A stretch of DNA of 64,000 bases from assembly GCF_036850765.1 (NCBI RefSeq), contig NC_089493.1:267695034-267759033 (forward strand). Reading direction: 5' to 3'. A program made the translations under genes and the position numbers. Shown here piece by piece: positions 22,090 to 33,439 of this stretch (position 1 is its first letter; each line of letters begins with the position of its first letter). This DNA is from Saccopteryx bilineata (taxonomy: Eukaryota; Chordata; Mammalia; Chiroptera; Emballonuridae). The notes beneath the pieces were generated by a model. The model saw only the letters and a list, made by a program, of their open reading frames with translations. It made no database searches and was not told the origin of the DNA.

Positions 22090-24048
22090 GCAAGGGAAAT
22101 GCACGATTGTGGGCCCTCGCGGGACCACCAGAGGTGGAGGGCAGAAATGGGGCCTTTCGAGCCAGCCTGAACCTAGGTGCAAGCTCTGTCACTCAGTGCT
22201 CAGAATTGGGCGCTGTGGGGTCAAGCGAGTAGCCAACGCAACTCCAGCGCTGGAGGAGGCCCGAGTCTGGGAGGGGAGAGATTTGGAGAAACCGGTAATT
22301 ACAGTGCAGAGAAGAAAAACAGAGAGGGGCGCTCGGGACAGAGATGGAGCCGACAGGTTTAAGGGGGTTTTCTGGAAGAGGGGACATCCAGGTTGGGTTC
22401 TGAAGGATGAATGGGAGCTCGCCGAGGAGGGGGAGGGGGCGCACGGGGATGGAGGCCAGGGGCCTTCCAGGCAGAAGGAACAGCGTGTACAAAGGCACAG
22501 AAGCGTGAAAGCCTCCATCGTGCTGTGTTTGGCTTTGTTGGAGCGGAAAATGTGAGGGAGGAGAGGCAGAGATAAGGCAGGCTCAGTCACCAGGAGTCCC
22601 GTGGAGAGGGATTATGTGTGCAGAGCCAAAGAAGGGGGCGTTTATCCCGTGGGAGTGGGGCTGATAGGGACTTAGAAGGCCCAACTGGGAAAAAGTCAAA
22701 TACATTCGAAAGGCTTCCCACCCCAGGGCCAATGTGCCGGTGACCATATCCTTCAATGGTTCCCCTTAATGGCTGACTGGTTTTGAAATTATCTGGGTTA
22801 AAGTTACTGATGCTTTGCCATTTGGCAGACTAATTTGGGAATGTGATGGGCAGGCTGGGAACTCTCTTTTTGAGGGAAGTTCTGGTTGTGCTCCTTTACA
22901 TCTCAGCCCTTTTTTTGTTAGGGGGAGAAGTAACCTTAGTAGGTTCCCTCATTTCCACAGAGGGTGTGACGCCTGCGTGCTGATCTTAGAGCATGCTGAT
23001 CCCCTATTTTATTGTCATGAGAGAATTTATTACCCTGTAGTAAAGTTTATATTTACTTTTTTTTTTTTTTTAGTTTTCTGTCTCTCTTCTAGAATCTCAG
23101 CTCCATTAAGGCAGTGATTTTTGTCTGTTCCCTGCTGTATTCCCTAGTGCCTGCAATGTGACTAGCATATGTGAGACATCTTTCTGGAATCTAGAGATCT
23201 AGAAGGCCCAAAAAGAAATGCATTCAGGGGCCAGGCAAGTAACATAAATGTGTGAAACAGCTGGATATGAGGCCCTGGAAATGGTTCTGGAGAAGGGAGA
23301 CCTGCCTGAAGACATAAAATTCAATATTTAAGTAAACAACCAACAGGTGAAACCAACCAAGGCTAAAGGCAGGAATGGGTCAGTTTTCTGACTTCTGCTC
23401 TGGATGGCCAAGTCAATATTTTCCAGTCTATAGGCATGACCTGTGAGTGCATGGTGAGATCAGTTTAGCGGGGCATGACTAGCATTAAAAAAAAGTTGAA
23501 TAGAGAATGGCATAGAGTGTTGCCCATAGTACAGGTGAGTTACTCTCATATTTTCTGTTTCAGGAAACTTTAATTTTGGCCGTGTGTGTATATGTGTGCA
23601 TACATGCATGCATGCATGCGTGTGTGTCTGTGCATGTGTGCCCTGGATCTTGATGTAAAGATATTCATTACTGGGGTCTTGGTCAAAACATTTGAATACC
23701 CTGGGCTTTCCATTTGACTTGTACAGTTGCTTTTGTATTTGAAGTTGTATTTGATGCTTAAGATTTTTGTAAAACTGAGTACTGAAATTAATGTTGAGTT
23801 GTTAAAGAAACTGGCCTCTGTGTTGCCCAATCTAGAGGATGGTTCCTGGTTGGGACTGGAGTGAGACATTCACTGTCAAGGTCATACAAGTGCTGACTTG
23901 TCACTTTCCCAATGGACTTCACTTCTCTCTTGATTCCTTAGCGCTGCACTCTTCTAGTCCTTCTCTAGTTCTTCTGGGTTTCCATCTTGGTTTCTTCTCT
24001 GCACAACCATAAAATGAGTGGAGCAGTTATTATTTTTGCAGTAATAAC
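22090..24048. other. Single-copy DNA upstream of CASTOR2
   Basis: No exon recognised. The part at 22370-22540 resembles an ancient mammalian repeat (gcagaaggaacagcgtgtacaaaggcacag). A T run of 15 lies at 23057-23071, and a CATG/TGTG-rich microsatellite at 23583-23640. The open frame around 22085-22590 is on the GC-rich shoulder of the CpG island and lacks any recognisable domain. Confidence 0.45.
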
Positions 24049-24387
24049 TGCTAGTGCAGGGGTCGGGAACCTATGGCTCTCGAGCCAGATGTGGCTCTTT
24101 TGATGGCTGCATCTGGCTCATGGACAAATCTTTAATAATAAAAAAATAATAACATTAACAATATAAAACATTCTCATGTATTACAATCCATTCATTTCCT
24201 ACCACTCATGTTCATGGTTGTGGGTGGCTGGAGCCAATCACAGCTGTCCTCCGGGACAACACCAAATTTTTATTGGATAATGCGTAATGTACATGGGTCA
24301 TTGTATGGCTCTTACGAAATTACATTTTAAAATATGTGGTGTTCATGGCTCTCTCAGCCAAAAAGGTTCCCGACCCCTGTGCTAGTG
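24049..24387. mobile_element. Non-autonomous hAT transposon, family A copy 1
   Basis: The 8-bp target duplication tgctagtg is exact at 24049-24056 and 24380-24387. The element body is 24057-24379 (323 bp). Ends are inverted repeats: caggggtcgggaacc on the left and, reversed, caggggtcgggaacc on the right. The interior holds two or three degenerate copies of a tggctc motif and no open frame. A second copy of the same family lies at 55161-55475. Confidence 0.93.
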
Positions 24388-24520
24388 ACTCATGCCTCCT
24401 GGTGAAGCATCCAACATTGACTTTGACTTTGATCATGTGATTTTTTTTGGCCAATAAGGTGTTAGTAAGTGTGCTTGCTAAATTCTGTGGATTGGGACTG
24501 CTCACTTAGAATGTTACCCC

Positions 24521-24825
24521 GAGACCATCATGCTCTAAAAAAGCCCAGAGGAAAGACCACATGGGGAAAGAGGTCCAAGTGTTCCAGTTGAACCCAGCCT
24601 CCTGCAGACAGCTGACACCAATGACCAGACATGTCAGTGAGACCATCTGGGACTGTCCAGCTCAGTGTTGAGCTGCATGTAGACACATGAGTGAACCAGG
24701 TAAAACCAGAAGAAGAACTACCCAGGCAACCTATTGAAATGTGAAAAATAATAAATAATTATTTTTAGTCACTAAGATTGGGAGTGGTTTATTATATAGC
24801 AATAGATATTGATATAGCCTCTCCA
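24521..24825 (+). mobile_element. MaLR-type LTR
   Basis: Contains aaagaccacatggggaaag, aatgaccagacatgtcagtgagaccatc and an end reading tcactaagattgggagtggtttattatatagcaatagatattgatat. This is the 3' terminus typical of a mammalian MaLR/ERVL LTR class. The 5' part is diverged. Confidence 0.65.
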
Positions 24826-24875
24826 TCTTTATCTTCTCTCACTCAATGGGTATACCTAGTATCTGGCTTCTAATA

Positions 24876-25451
24876 TACGGCTCACAAAAATTAAGGGATA
24901 TTTCAAAATGAATATGAAGCGATTAGCCTGACCAGGCGGTGGCGCAGTGGATGGAGCGTTGGACTGGGATGCAGAGAACCCAGGTTTGAGACCCTGAGGT
25001 CGCCAGCTTGAGCGTGGGCTCATCTGGTTTGAGCAAAAGCTCACCAGCTTGGACCCATGGTCACTGGCTCGAGCAAGGGATTACTCGGTCTGCTGAAGGC
25101 CCGCGGTCAAGGAACATATGAGAAAGCAATCAATGAACAACTAAGGTCTTGCAATGAAAAACTGATGATTGATGCTTCTCATCTCTCTCTGTTCCTGTCT
25201 GTCTATCCCTCTGACTCTCTGTCCCTGTAAAAAAAAAAAAAAAAAATGAAGCGATTAAAAAAAGAAGTGTTTGATTTTTAAAAAATTAAACAAGAACATC
25301 AGAAAAGCAAATGACAATTTAAAGAAAGTTGTTCAATTATGCAAATGAGATGCAAAACCAAATTATTTCATTGGTAAAAATGCACTATACAGAAGGCTGA
25401 AAGTACTGGAGTATCTGCATATTCCCTGATCCCCTAATTTTTGTGGGGATA
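24876..25451. mobile_element. Tc1/mariner-type MITE (about 240 bp) split by a bat SINE
   Basis: The left end after TA (24876-24877) reads cggctcacaaaaattaaggg. The right end, reversed from before TA (25450-25451), reads tccccacaaaaattagggg. The shared cacaaaaatta core with flanking TA dinucleotides indicates a mariner-like element. Removing the SINE and one copy of its duplication (332 bp) leaves about 240 bp. No transposase frame is present. I do not know a family name for it. Confidence 0.7.
24914..25257 (+). mobile_element. Bat tRNA-derived SINE, long form, inserted in the MITE
   Basis: The target duplication atgaagcgatta is exact at 24914-24925 and 25246-25257. The body 24926-25245 starts gcctgaccaggcggtggcgcagtgg, carries the extended middle (gcttgagcgtgggctcatctgg, agctcaccagcttggaccc) and ends in an A17-A18 tail. 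Confidence 0.95.
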
Positions 25452-25689
25452 TTGATGGCCTCAAATTGATAATTCTAGCTTAGAATATATTTCTGTGGCC
25501 CTGATTCACATAGTTAACTCCCTAGTGGTTGGCTGTATCCACCTAAATGTCCACAGGCTTGGCGGACCCAACCTGTTTAAATCTTACCTCATTATCTAAC
25601 CTACCTCAAACCATCAACTCTTCATCCTGTTATCTCTGTCTTGGTTAGTGACACCATCCCCAATCCCTCAAGTTACCATCGTGGTAAGG

Positions 25690-26430
25690 CACACTGTATT
25701 TTCCAAGATGGTCATAATAAGGTCTCTATTCTTCATGTTCTTCTCACCAAATGCATTGATAATCATCCCATTAGGAAGTGGGTCTATGTTCTCTCCCCTT
25801 GGATCTGAGCAGGCCTAAGACTGAGGAGGAAATGACTCCACCTGGCTTCTGAAGCTAGGTCATAATAGGTGATATTGCTTCCACCTAGTCTTCTTGGAAC
25901 ACTCACCTTGGAACCCATCTGCCATGCTGTGAGAAAGCAGGAGCCACAAGGAATGACCATAGGTAGCATTTGCACTGGTTTGCTAGAGCTGCATAACAAA
26001 GTGCCACAGATGGGGCACTTAAACAACAGTGATATCTTTTCTCACAATTCTGGAGGCTAGGAGTCCAAGATCAAGGTGTTGGTTAGATCCTACTGTGATC
26101 TATCACCTTGGATTGTAGGAGGTCACCTTCTCTCTGCGTCTTCACGTGGTCTTCCTTTTATGTATATTTGTGTCCTAATCTCTCTTTCTATAAGGACACC
26201 ACTTCTTTGGGATTAGGGCCCACCCTGAGGACCTCATTTTAACTTAATTACCTCTTTAAAGACTCCCCTATATCCAAATATATTCACAATCTTAGGTACT
26301 GGGTGTTAAGGCTTTAATATATGAATTTGGGGAGTGGGTGTGCTCAGTCCATAGCAGTATTCTAGCCAACAGCCCCAGCTGAGGTTCCAGCTGACCGCCA
26401 CCACGTATATGGTAAGAAAGCCTTTGTCTG
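25690..26430 (+). mobile_element. MaLR-type LTR interrupted by a second LTR
   Basis: The outer LTR is at 25690-25968 (cattaggaagtgggtctatgttctctccccttggatctgagcaggcc) and resumes at about 26358-26430 (agccaacagccccagctgaggttccagctgacc). Together these follow the usual order of one mammalian LTR family. The inner sequence is the LTR at 25970-26357. Confidence 0.55.
25970..26357 (-). mobile_element. MLT1A-like LTR, antisense, nested
   Basis: Reads actggtttgctagagctgcataacaaagtgccac, cacaattctggaggctaggagtccaagatcaaggtgttgg, tctataaggacacc and ggcccaccctgaggacctc. This is the antisense order of MLT1A-type LTRs. Related copies lie at 48290-48605 and 56638-57005. Confidence 0.75.
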
Positions 26431-26466
26431 CCTGAAACCCATGAGAGGCCTTGAGTAAGAACTACT

Positions 26467-26967
26467 CTGCAGAGCAGGGGTCCCCAAACTTTTTACACAG
26501 GGGGCCAGTTCACTGTCCCTCAGACCGTTGGAGGGCCGGACTATAAAAAAACTATGAACAAATCCCTAAGCACACTGCACATATCTTATTTTAAAGTAAA
26601 AAAACAAAACAGGAACAAATACAATATTTAAAATAAAGAACAGGTAAATTTAAATCAACAAACTGACCAGTATTTCAATGGGAACTATGGGCCTACTTTT
26701 GGCTAATGAGATGGTCAGTGTCTGGTTCCATATTTGTCAATGCTAGCCGTAACAAGTGATATGACGCGCTTCTGGAGCCCTGATGCATGCGTCCCGCATC
26801 GCTGCGCTTTGTGGCGCCACCACAGTACACAGGATGCATCCTGTGCTCTCTCACTGACCACCAATGAAAGAGGTGCCCCTTCCGGAAGTGTGGCGGGGGC
26901 CGGATAAATGACCTCAGGGGGCCTCATGTGGCCCGCGGGCTGTAGTTTGGGGACCCCTCCTGCAGAG
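26467..26967. mobile_element. Non-autonomous hAT transposon, family B
   Basis: The 8-bp duplication ctgcagag is exact at 26467-26474 and 26960-26967. The body is 26475-26959 (485 bp). Inverted ends are caggggtccccaaact and, reversed from the right, gaggggtccccaaact. The left part is A-rich and the right part GC-rich with several CpGs. No transposase frame is present. Confidence 0.93.
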
Positions 26968-27329
26968 GGTGCAGGGGAGGTTGACTAGGGAATCATCTTA
27001 GATCGCTACCTCTTGCTTCTTGCTCATGCCCTGTCCCAGTATCTAATCAGTCACCAAGACTTAACAATTTTATATATTGCACAACTCTGTAATCCAGTTT
27101 CTGACTCCATCTTGACCACCGTGATCGCTTGTCAGGGCATAACTTTCCTGTCCTAGATGGTTACCATGGCCTTCTGATGCCCATTCCATTCTCATGTTGC
27201 CATGAACGTATTTCTGTAACTCTCTGGTTAATGCCCCTAGGGACCAGGAAGAATCACAGCCCTCTTAAGAAAACAAAGCCCAGATCCTCCAAGGTTGGTC
27301 ATTTGAAAAGAGGAATGGGCTTCCTGACT

Positions 27330-27896
27330 CCCAGTCATGTTCTCCATATGGTAGCCATTAGCCACACGTGGCTATTGAGCACTTGAAATGTAGCCAATAT
27401 CACGAGAAACAAATTTTAATTTTACTTCATTTTAATTAACTTAAATTTAAAAACTGATACTTGATTAAGCTACTGGGAAGTGTTCAAGGGTATTTGGAAT
27501 AGGTTGACCAATTGGCCTGGTTTTCCTGGGAATGGGCTTTTGAAACCAGGACTGGGGTAAACTGGGATGAGTTGATCACACTACTTTGAAACAACTTGGT
27601 TATGAAAATCTATGAAACCTAAATACAGGTCAACTGTTGTGGATGGAAATAAAGCATCTGAATGGCAATGAGCTAGGAATGTCAAATACACCCTAACTTT
27701 CAAAGACTTGATGTGAAAAAAAGAAAGTAAAATATCTCATTAACTTTTTTTATATTGATTGCATGTTGAAATGATAATATTTTGGGTATTGGGTTAAGTA
27801 GATTATATTATTAAAATTAAGTTCGTCTGTTTCTCTCAACTTTTGAAAATTCAAAATGACATATGGCTTGTATTATATTTTTATTGGACAGAACAG
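27330..27896 (-). mobile_element. MER3-like hAT-Charlie element
   Basis: Left part reads ggtagccattagccacacgtggctattgagcacttgaaatgtagcc. The right part includes ttgattgcatgttgaaatgataatattttgggtattgggttaa and ends tttttattggacagaacag. This follows the antisense order of the ancient MER3 hAT repeat. The middle (27480-27620) is not clearly part of it. Confidence 0.7.
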
Positions 27897-27899
27897 TCG

Positions 27900-28840
27900 G
27901 AGAACAGTGGTTCTCAAATTGTGGTTGGTGTTAGAATGACAGGGGGCACTTGGTAAAAACAGCCAGGCCCAGGCCCTGTCCTGCTTCCTCGGATAGGAAG
28001 GCAGGCTCCTTTGTGCCTCCCACTCGCTGCTCCTTCCTGGCTTGCGTGGACGTGAGAGGAGCCTACCCCGCTTGTTTCTATCGGCTCTCAGGCCTCAATC
28101 GCCCTGCTGTGGTGGGGTGGGGTGGGAGAGTGTGGACTCCAGAAAACCCCTTTCCGCTAGGTCTGGAGTCTCTGGATCCAGTAAAGCAGTGCCCAGAGAC
28201 GGGCAGGACTTCTCTGCCTTTCTGAGGCCGAGTCTGGGCTTTGCCAGCATGGGCTGCTCGGGCAGGGTGGGAGTAGAGAAAAGAAGAGGGAAGGGAGGGT
28301 CAGGAGAGCTCTATTTGGCCAAGGGGCTCAGGTTTTTTCTGGATCGTCAGCTGACCTTGAATCTCCTCCCCTAAGTTTGACAAATAACACTGAGGGTTCT
28401 CGAGCAAGGGAGAAGCCTGATGAAATGGATGCCCTGTTGGTCTATTCTGAGGGACCCCAGCTCTCAGCCACCTCCCTTTCCCACACTTATCCACAGGGTT
28501 GTACGAAGAGATTTCTCTGATTCCCTGCCAGAGGTGCCCATCCCACGTGCTCCCCCATACCGCCACAGGAAAGGGTTACTAGTCCCCATAGTACAGTGGA
28601 CTGGCTTAATGTAAGTAGTCATAGCTTTATCCCCATCAGGCATGATCCTGATCTCAGGGACAGGGTCTTTCTTCCCTGCCCAGCCTTGCTGGGAGCCCCC
28701 GGGGACCAGATGTGAGCTTCTCTGCTGCAGATTCACAGTTAGACACAGACACTAGGCATCACTGGCTCCACTGTGGTAGACAGTGTGGGTTGGAGGAAAC
28801 CAACTAACCAACCAACCAATCCTGCATCCTAGAGAGCCAG
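27900..28840. other. Mostly single-copy DNA
   Basis: A short hAT-like start (cagtggttctcaaattg) lies at 27905. The rest holds no recognised gene. (CCAA)n-like short repeat at 28800-28820. Confidence 0.45.
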
Positions 28841-29152
28841 GCCCTGTCTGAATTTGGCCTCTATCCCCCTCTGTACTGTACAGGTTAAGTCTTCTTGCTC
28901 TGTTTGGGTTTCCTCATATGTAAAATGGGCATAACCATGCCACTCTCATAGGGTCTGCACATGTGCTTGTGCATGAGTGTGTGCACCTGTGTGCATGTGC
29001 AGAAGTGTGTGCATGTGCTCGTGGGTGTATGTGTGCCTTTGCATGGGATTAAATGGAAGAATTCCTTTGGGAAAGCGCTCAGCATGGTTCCTGGCACACA
29101 GAAGATGCTCAGTAAATACTTATCCAATGAATGAATGAATGAATGAATGAAT
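28840..29152 (+). repeat. MIR SINE with an internal TG-rich expansion
   Basis: MIR sequence at 28870-28955 (tttcctcatatgtaaaatgggcataacc) resumes at 29045-29110 (gggattaaatgg, gcgctcagcatggttcctggcacacag). Between them lies a TG/CA-rich block of about 90 bp (28957-29045). The MIR tail ends in (GAAT)n at 29128-29152. Confidence 0.7.
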
Positions 29153-31809
29153 GCACGGGCAAGCAGTTCTTTGGCAGTCAGGCCCCCTCTGTGCCTACTC
29201 TCTACTCCTTCTTGGTTTGCACGGTTCACCTTTCTGAAGGAGGAAAGGAAGGAAATGGGTGTGTCCAGGCTTTTTCCTTGGTGCCAGCGTGAATGTGGTT
29301 GCACCTGATCCTCAGGAAAGGTACGGATTCATATGCCCATATTGCAGATTGGGAGACTGAGGCGAGGGGAGGTTAGGAGAAGAAGAGCCTATGGACACAG
29401 CTTTTCTTGGGTCTGCCAAGGGCCTATGCTGGGGTTGAGCATGCAGAGGAACTTAAGGAATCAGCGAGTGAATATCAGGTGGCATGGTGACACCAGAAGC
29501 CTTATCCCCTTTTTTGTGACATGCATGGGCAGGGCTAGGGCAGGACAGAGGCTACCAAATCTTTCCCTCTTCTTTCTCTGTCCATCTTGAATCATTTCCT
29601 TCCGTAACATTTTCTTGTTTCCTCCTTTACATACTTCTTAGCCCGTGTCCTTTTAACATTTTCTTCTTTTTGTGTGTGTCACAATCTGTCTGAGGACCAG
29701 CCTGTGTAGCCTCTAAAAACCAAAAGGTTGACACAATGGAAGATAGAGTCTAAGGGGCCTCCACACCCTTACCACTCTTGTACCTCAGCTTCTTCATCTG
29801 TAAATTGGGGTGGTTGTAAGGATTTAGGTTGGTGTGTGTGGGGGGTGCTGAATATAAGCCTGACCAATGGGAAAATGCCTAATGGATATGAATTGTTGCT
29901 GTTATTCTGCCGGTTCCTGAGGCTGGCCCCACTGCGGCCCTTTAATATCCTGGAGAAGGTCAGGGCCTGAGATTCTGAGGGTATGATTTTGAGTAAACGG
30001 TGTGTCAGTTTCATGATCACTAAAATTCAAGTCTCTGGATGAGATTTAATGTTCTCCCAGGAACATTAAATCAGTGAGACAGGAAGACCATCACTGAATC
30101 CTATGGAACTAACACATGGCTTAGTTTGAATTTTAGGTCCAAGGAGGGCAGAGCTGGGATAACTTGTGGCCTTCCCTGCAGTGGTGTTCATTCAAGATTG
30201 TGGAGGGACTCGCGGTACACCTGCAGTGACTAGCAACTGGGATGGGGTGTCTTGGGGGGTCCTGAGTGACCCCAGATCCGGATCTTGGGCCTGACCCTGT
30301 TCTGATCCCCATGGTTCTGGCCCTGCTGGGACCACGCCCTGGAGTGCCTTCTCAGTAGGTCATAGGAGAGGGCCCAGGGCGTCTTTTTGGACATTGCAAA
30401 GATGATTTGCTGTCTTGGGAAGCAACTTGGTATCTTTAAAATCCTTTGTGAAGATGCAGAAACAGCTGCAGTGGACACCGCTGTGATTGCTTATGAGATA
30501 TTAGCCACATCTAGGTGAAAAGAGCAATTTATTAGGGGCTGTTCCTTCCAGCAATGAAGAACCTTTCAGAACTTGATTGCAGTTAATGCACCAGCCTTTC
30601 CAAGTGTTTTATTCTGCTCTCAATGAGATAATGAAGTCCTTTAATTTACTGTTGAGCTTCCAAACAGAGTGAGTGGGTCTGGTGGTGGTGTCCACAGCCC
30701 AGGCCCAGGTTGATGGAAGGCTCGACCCAGGCTCAGGAGGCTGAGTGCACCAGGTGTGCTGACGGCCTTCTCAGCTGGACCTGCCCATCTCCTGGCCGGA
30801 GTTGGCGTGGAGCACCAGCAGCCCAGGGTTAAGCCCAACCTGCAGCTTCCTTCCTGTGTGTCCCCCAGAAAGTTATTTACTCTCTTGAAGTCTCAGTTTC
30901 ATCATCTGTAGAATGGGGATGATAACTCCGACATAGGAGGCCCTGGCCAGGGGGACAATGCCTGACAGAGGATAGATGGTCAATAAATAGCAGTTGTCAT
31001 TGGGCTATGAAATTAAGCCCTGAGACTCAAAGTTCTCAGAGAAAATTGTGCTTGCTGCTGGTCCTAGGGACATTCACTTCCATGGCTCTCACTGGAATCA
31101 CACCACCAGCACAAATAGAAAACTGCTTTCAAAGCCTTCACCTCCTGCTCATCTGTCCATCCTGTCTTTATCATTTTACTGGATGCTGCTCATTTGGGCA
31201 AGTAGATGATGGATGGATGGGTGGAAAAACCCAGCCATGGACAGCATCAGACCCATCTCTGGACCTTGTCCAAGCCTCCACCAGCCTCCCATTTGGACCT
31301 GGGAGCTCCTTGAGTTTACTGCCCGTTTCTTGCCCCTTATTCGACACACATATCTGTGTAACACATATGGTGGTACAGAATCTGGGTACATCTAAGGGGC
31401 ATTGTTAGATTTGTGTTACAATAAAGTTGCTTGCTTTCACATAATCAGTATTTACGGTATTTTTCCAAAGATGGAAGTAATTTGTCCTAAGGTCAATATG
31501 GTTGCATGGCTTTCCCAGCCTTCCTCCACTGCTCCAGTGGCCTTCTGCTCAACACTGTACTTCTGGTGTCTGCTCTCTGTTTCCTGCTCTGTTCTGGGGG
31601 GGACCAGCTGTAGGGGCCTCTTAGTCCATGACGTATATGTTAGCCCCATCTCAGGCTGGCTTCCTGACCTGCTCTTGTCTCCTTGGTTCCTGACCCCAGG
31701 TTGGTTCCTGTGGACATCCCCTCACTTTCTACACACAACTCTCCGCCTTGCAAATTCTGCCCTCCCTCCTGATCATCATTCAAACTTACCCCTCTATCTG
31801 TGCTTGTGG
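29153..31809. other. Mostly single-copy DNA with two MIR pieces
   Basis: Sense MIR fragments lie at about 29765-29850 (cagcttcttcatctgtaaattggggtgg) and 30835-30985 (aagtctcagtttcatcatctgtagaatggggatgataac). No exon recognised. The segment 30281-30330 is duplicated at 32287-32336. Confidence 0.5.
30281..30330 (+). repeat. 50-bp low-copy repeat, copy 1
   Basis: This segment (cttgggcctgaccctgttct and onwards to ggccctgctggg) matches 32287-32336 with about four differences. The surrounding sequences do not match. Confidence 0.8.
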
Positions 31810-32262
31810 TGGCTGATAATGGTCCCAAAGATATCTAAGTCCTACACCCTGGAACCTGTACCTGTTACATACTACAGAAAAGGGTCTTTGCAGATACGAC
31901 TAAGTTAAGGCTCTTGAGATGGAGAGATTGGCCTAGATTCTCTGGGTGGTCCCAATGTAATCACAGTAACTTACAAAGAGAGGCAGAGGAAGATTTGACA
32001 TAGGAAGAAGGGAAGGTGATATGACCATGGAGACAAAGATTGGAATGAGATGATCGTAAACCAAGCAATGTCTGTGGCCATCAGAATGTGACCTGAGCTT
32101 TTGGAGGGAGCAGGGACCTGATACCACTTTGATTTCAGCCCACTTGTACTGATTTTGGACTTCTGTCTACACAGTGAGAGAATAACTTTCTGTTGTTTTA
32201 AGCCACCAAATTTGTGGTCATTTGTTATAGCAGCCCTGGGAAACCAACACAGTGTTCTCTGG
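31810..32262 (+). mobile_element. MLT1/MaLR-type LTR
   Basis: Contains atggtcccaaagatatctaagtcctacaccctggaacctgt, tctttgcagatacgactaagttaagg and ttttggacttctgtctacacagtgagagaataactttctgttgttttaagccaccaaatttgtgg, ending ggaaaccaacaca. Clear sense LTR of the MLT1 class. Confidence 0.8.
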
Positions 32263-32286
32263 GAAAAATCGCTTGCCTGGTCACTG

Positions 32287-32336
32287 GCTCTTGGGCCTGA
32301 CCCTATTCTGATCCCCACGGTCCTGGCCCTGCTGGG
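32287..32336 (+). repeat. 50-bp low-copy repeat, copy 2
   Basis: Second copy of the segment at 30281-30330, just downstream of the LTR end at 32262. Confidence 0.8.
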
Positions 32337-32601
32337 AGCTCACTAGCCCTTCAGATGAGGCCTAGACGCTTGATGTCACAGTGCCAGATCTCAGTCCTGA
32401 TGGGATTTTGGGAACCTTTGTATCAGCTGCATACGTGTTATCTGCTGGCAATCAGCTACCGGCCCCACTGGGTGGTGGACCCCTAAGATAACCTCAGGCC
32501 TAGCTCTCCTCTCCTATAGTAGAATAATCAAGGCTCATTATGAGTGGGGAACATATTCGACCGTTCAGAAGAGCAATTGCTGAAGTCCTACCATGTGCTA
32601 C

Positions 32602-32813
32602 CAGTGGTCAGCAAACTGCGCTTGCAAGCCACATATGGCTCTTTGGCCCCTTGAGTGTGGCTCTTCCACAAAATACCATGTATGGGCGCTACCTCGATTA
32701 GGAATGTACCTACCTATGTAGTTTAAGCTTAAAAAATTTGGCTCTCAAAAGAAATTTCAATCATTGTACTGTTGATATTTGGCTCTGTTGACTAATGCGT
32801 TTGCCAACCACTG
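32602..32813. mobile_element. Non-autonomous hAT transposon, diverged
   Basis: Ends read cagtggtcagcaaact on the left and, reversed, cagtggttggcaaacg on the right: imperfect inverted repeats of the hAT type. The flanks tgtgctac and gtgctaag share gtgcta, a decayed 8-bp duplication. The interior has tggctct motifs but no open frame. Confidence 0.75.
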
Positions 32814-33439
32814 TGCTAAGCTATTTGATGGGCACTTGCATTCTCCCATGTAAGTTACCTTTCTTCCGACTGGGGATAAAAATGTGGTTATATCAATGGC
32901 AATAAAAAGTATTTCTCTGGGCTTATTTCCTTTCTGCTATAATGGGACCTCTGTGCCTTTCAAAGTTTCTGCTGTTTATTTCCTGGAGCTGCAGGGGGTG
33001 TCTCACTTGTGTTCACGAACATTCTCCCACTGGGTGGTGTGACCTTTTCTCTCCTGTGATCGACTTCCAAGCTGGGATGGCTGCTTTCAATCTTTCTGCT
33101 GAGCCCAAGGCAGATGTGCTGTAGCTGGAGTCTCCTTCCCCTGCTGTGGCCCAGATTCCTGGGAAGGCTGAGGACCTCTCCAGCAGGAAGCCTGGCTCAG
33201 CCACAGCCCAGGCCTCTGAGCTGCCCCCACCACCCTAAAAGGGAGTCTCCTCTGCTCACTTGTCCCTGCAGGCTGGCCAGTTGTTGTCACATCAGTTCTC
33301 AGAATTGTGTGGAGGTTTTGAGGGGAGAGCTTCCAGCAGATTTTGTATTTTCCAAATATCTCTTTCAACCCACATGGTCTTCATGTAATGTGACTTTGAT
33401 ACTTCTCCCTCTCCTTGAATATAGATAGACTATGACTAG
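32814..33439. other. Single-copy DNA
   Basis: No recognised gene or repeat. The short frames have no family resemblance. Confidence 0.4.

Noticed and set aside
24876..25451. A single large MITE of 570 bp
   Set aside because: More than half of it is a bat SINE with its own exact 12-bp duplication, so the true element is about 240 bp.
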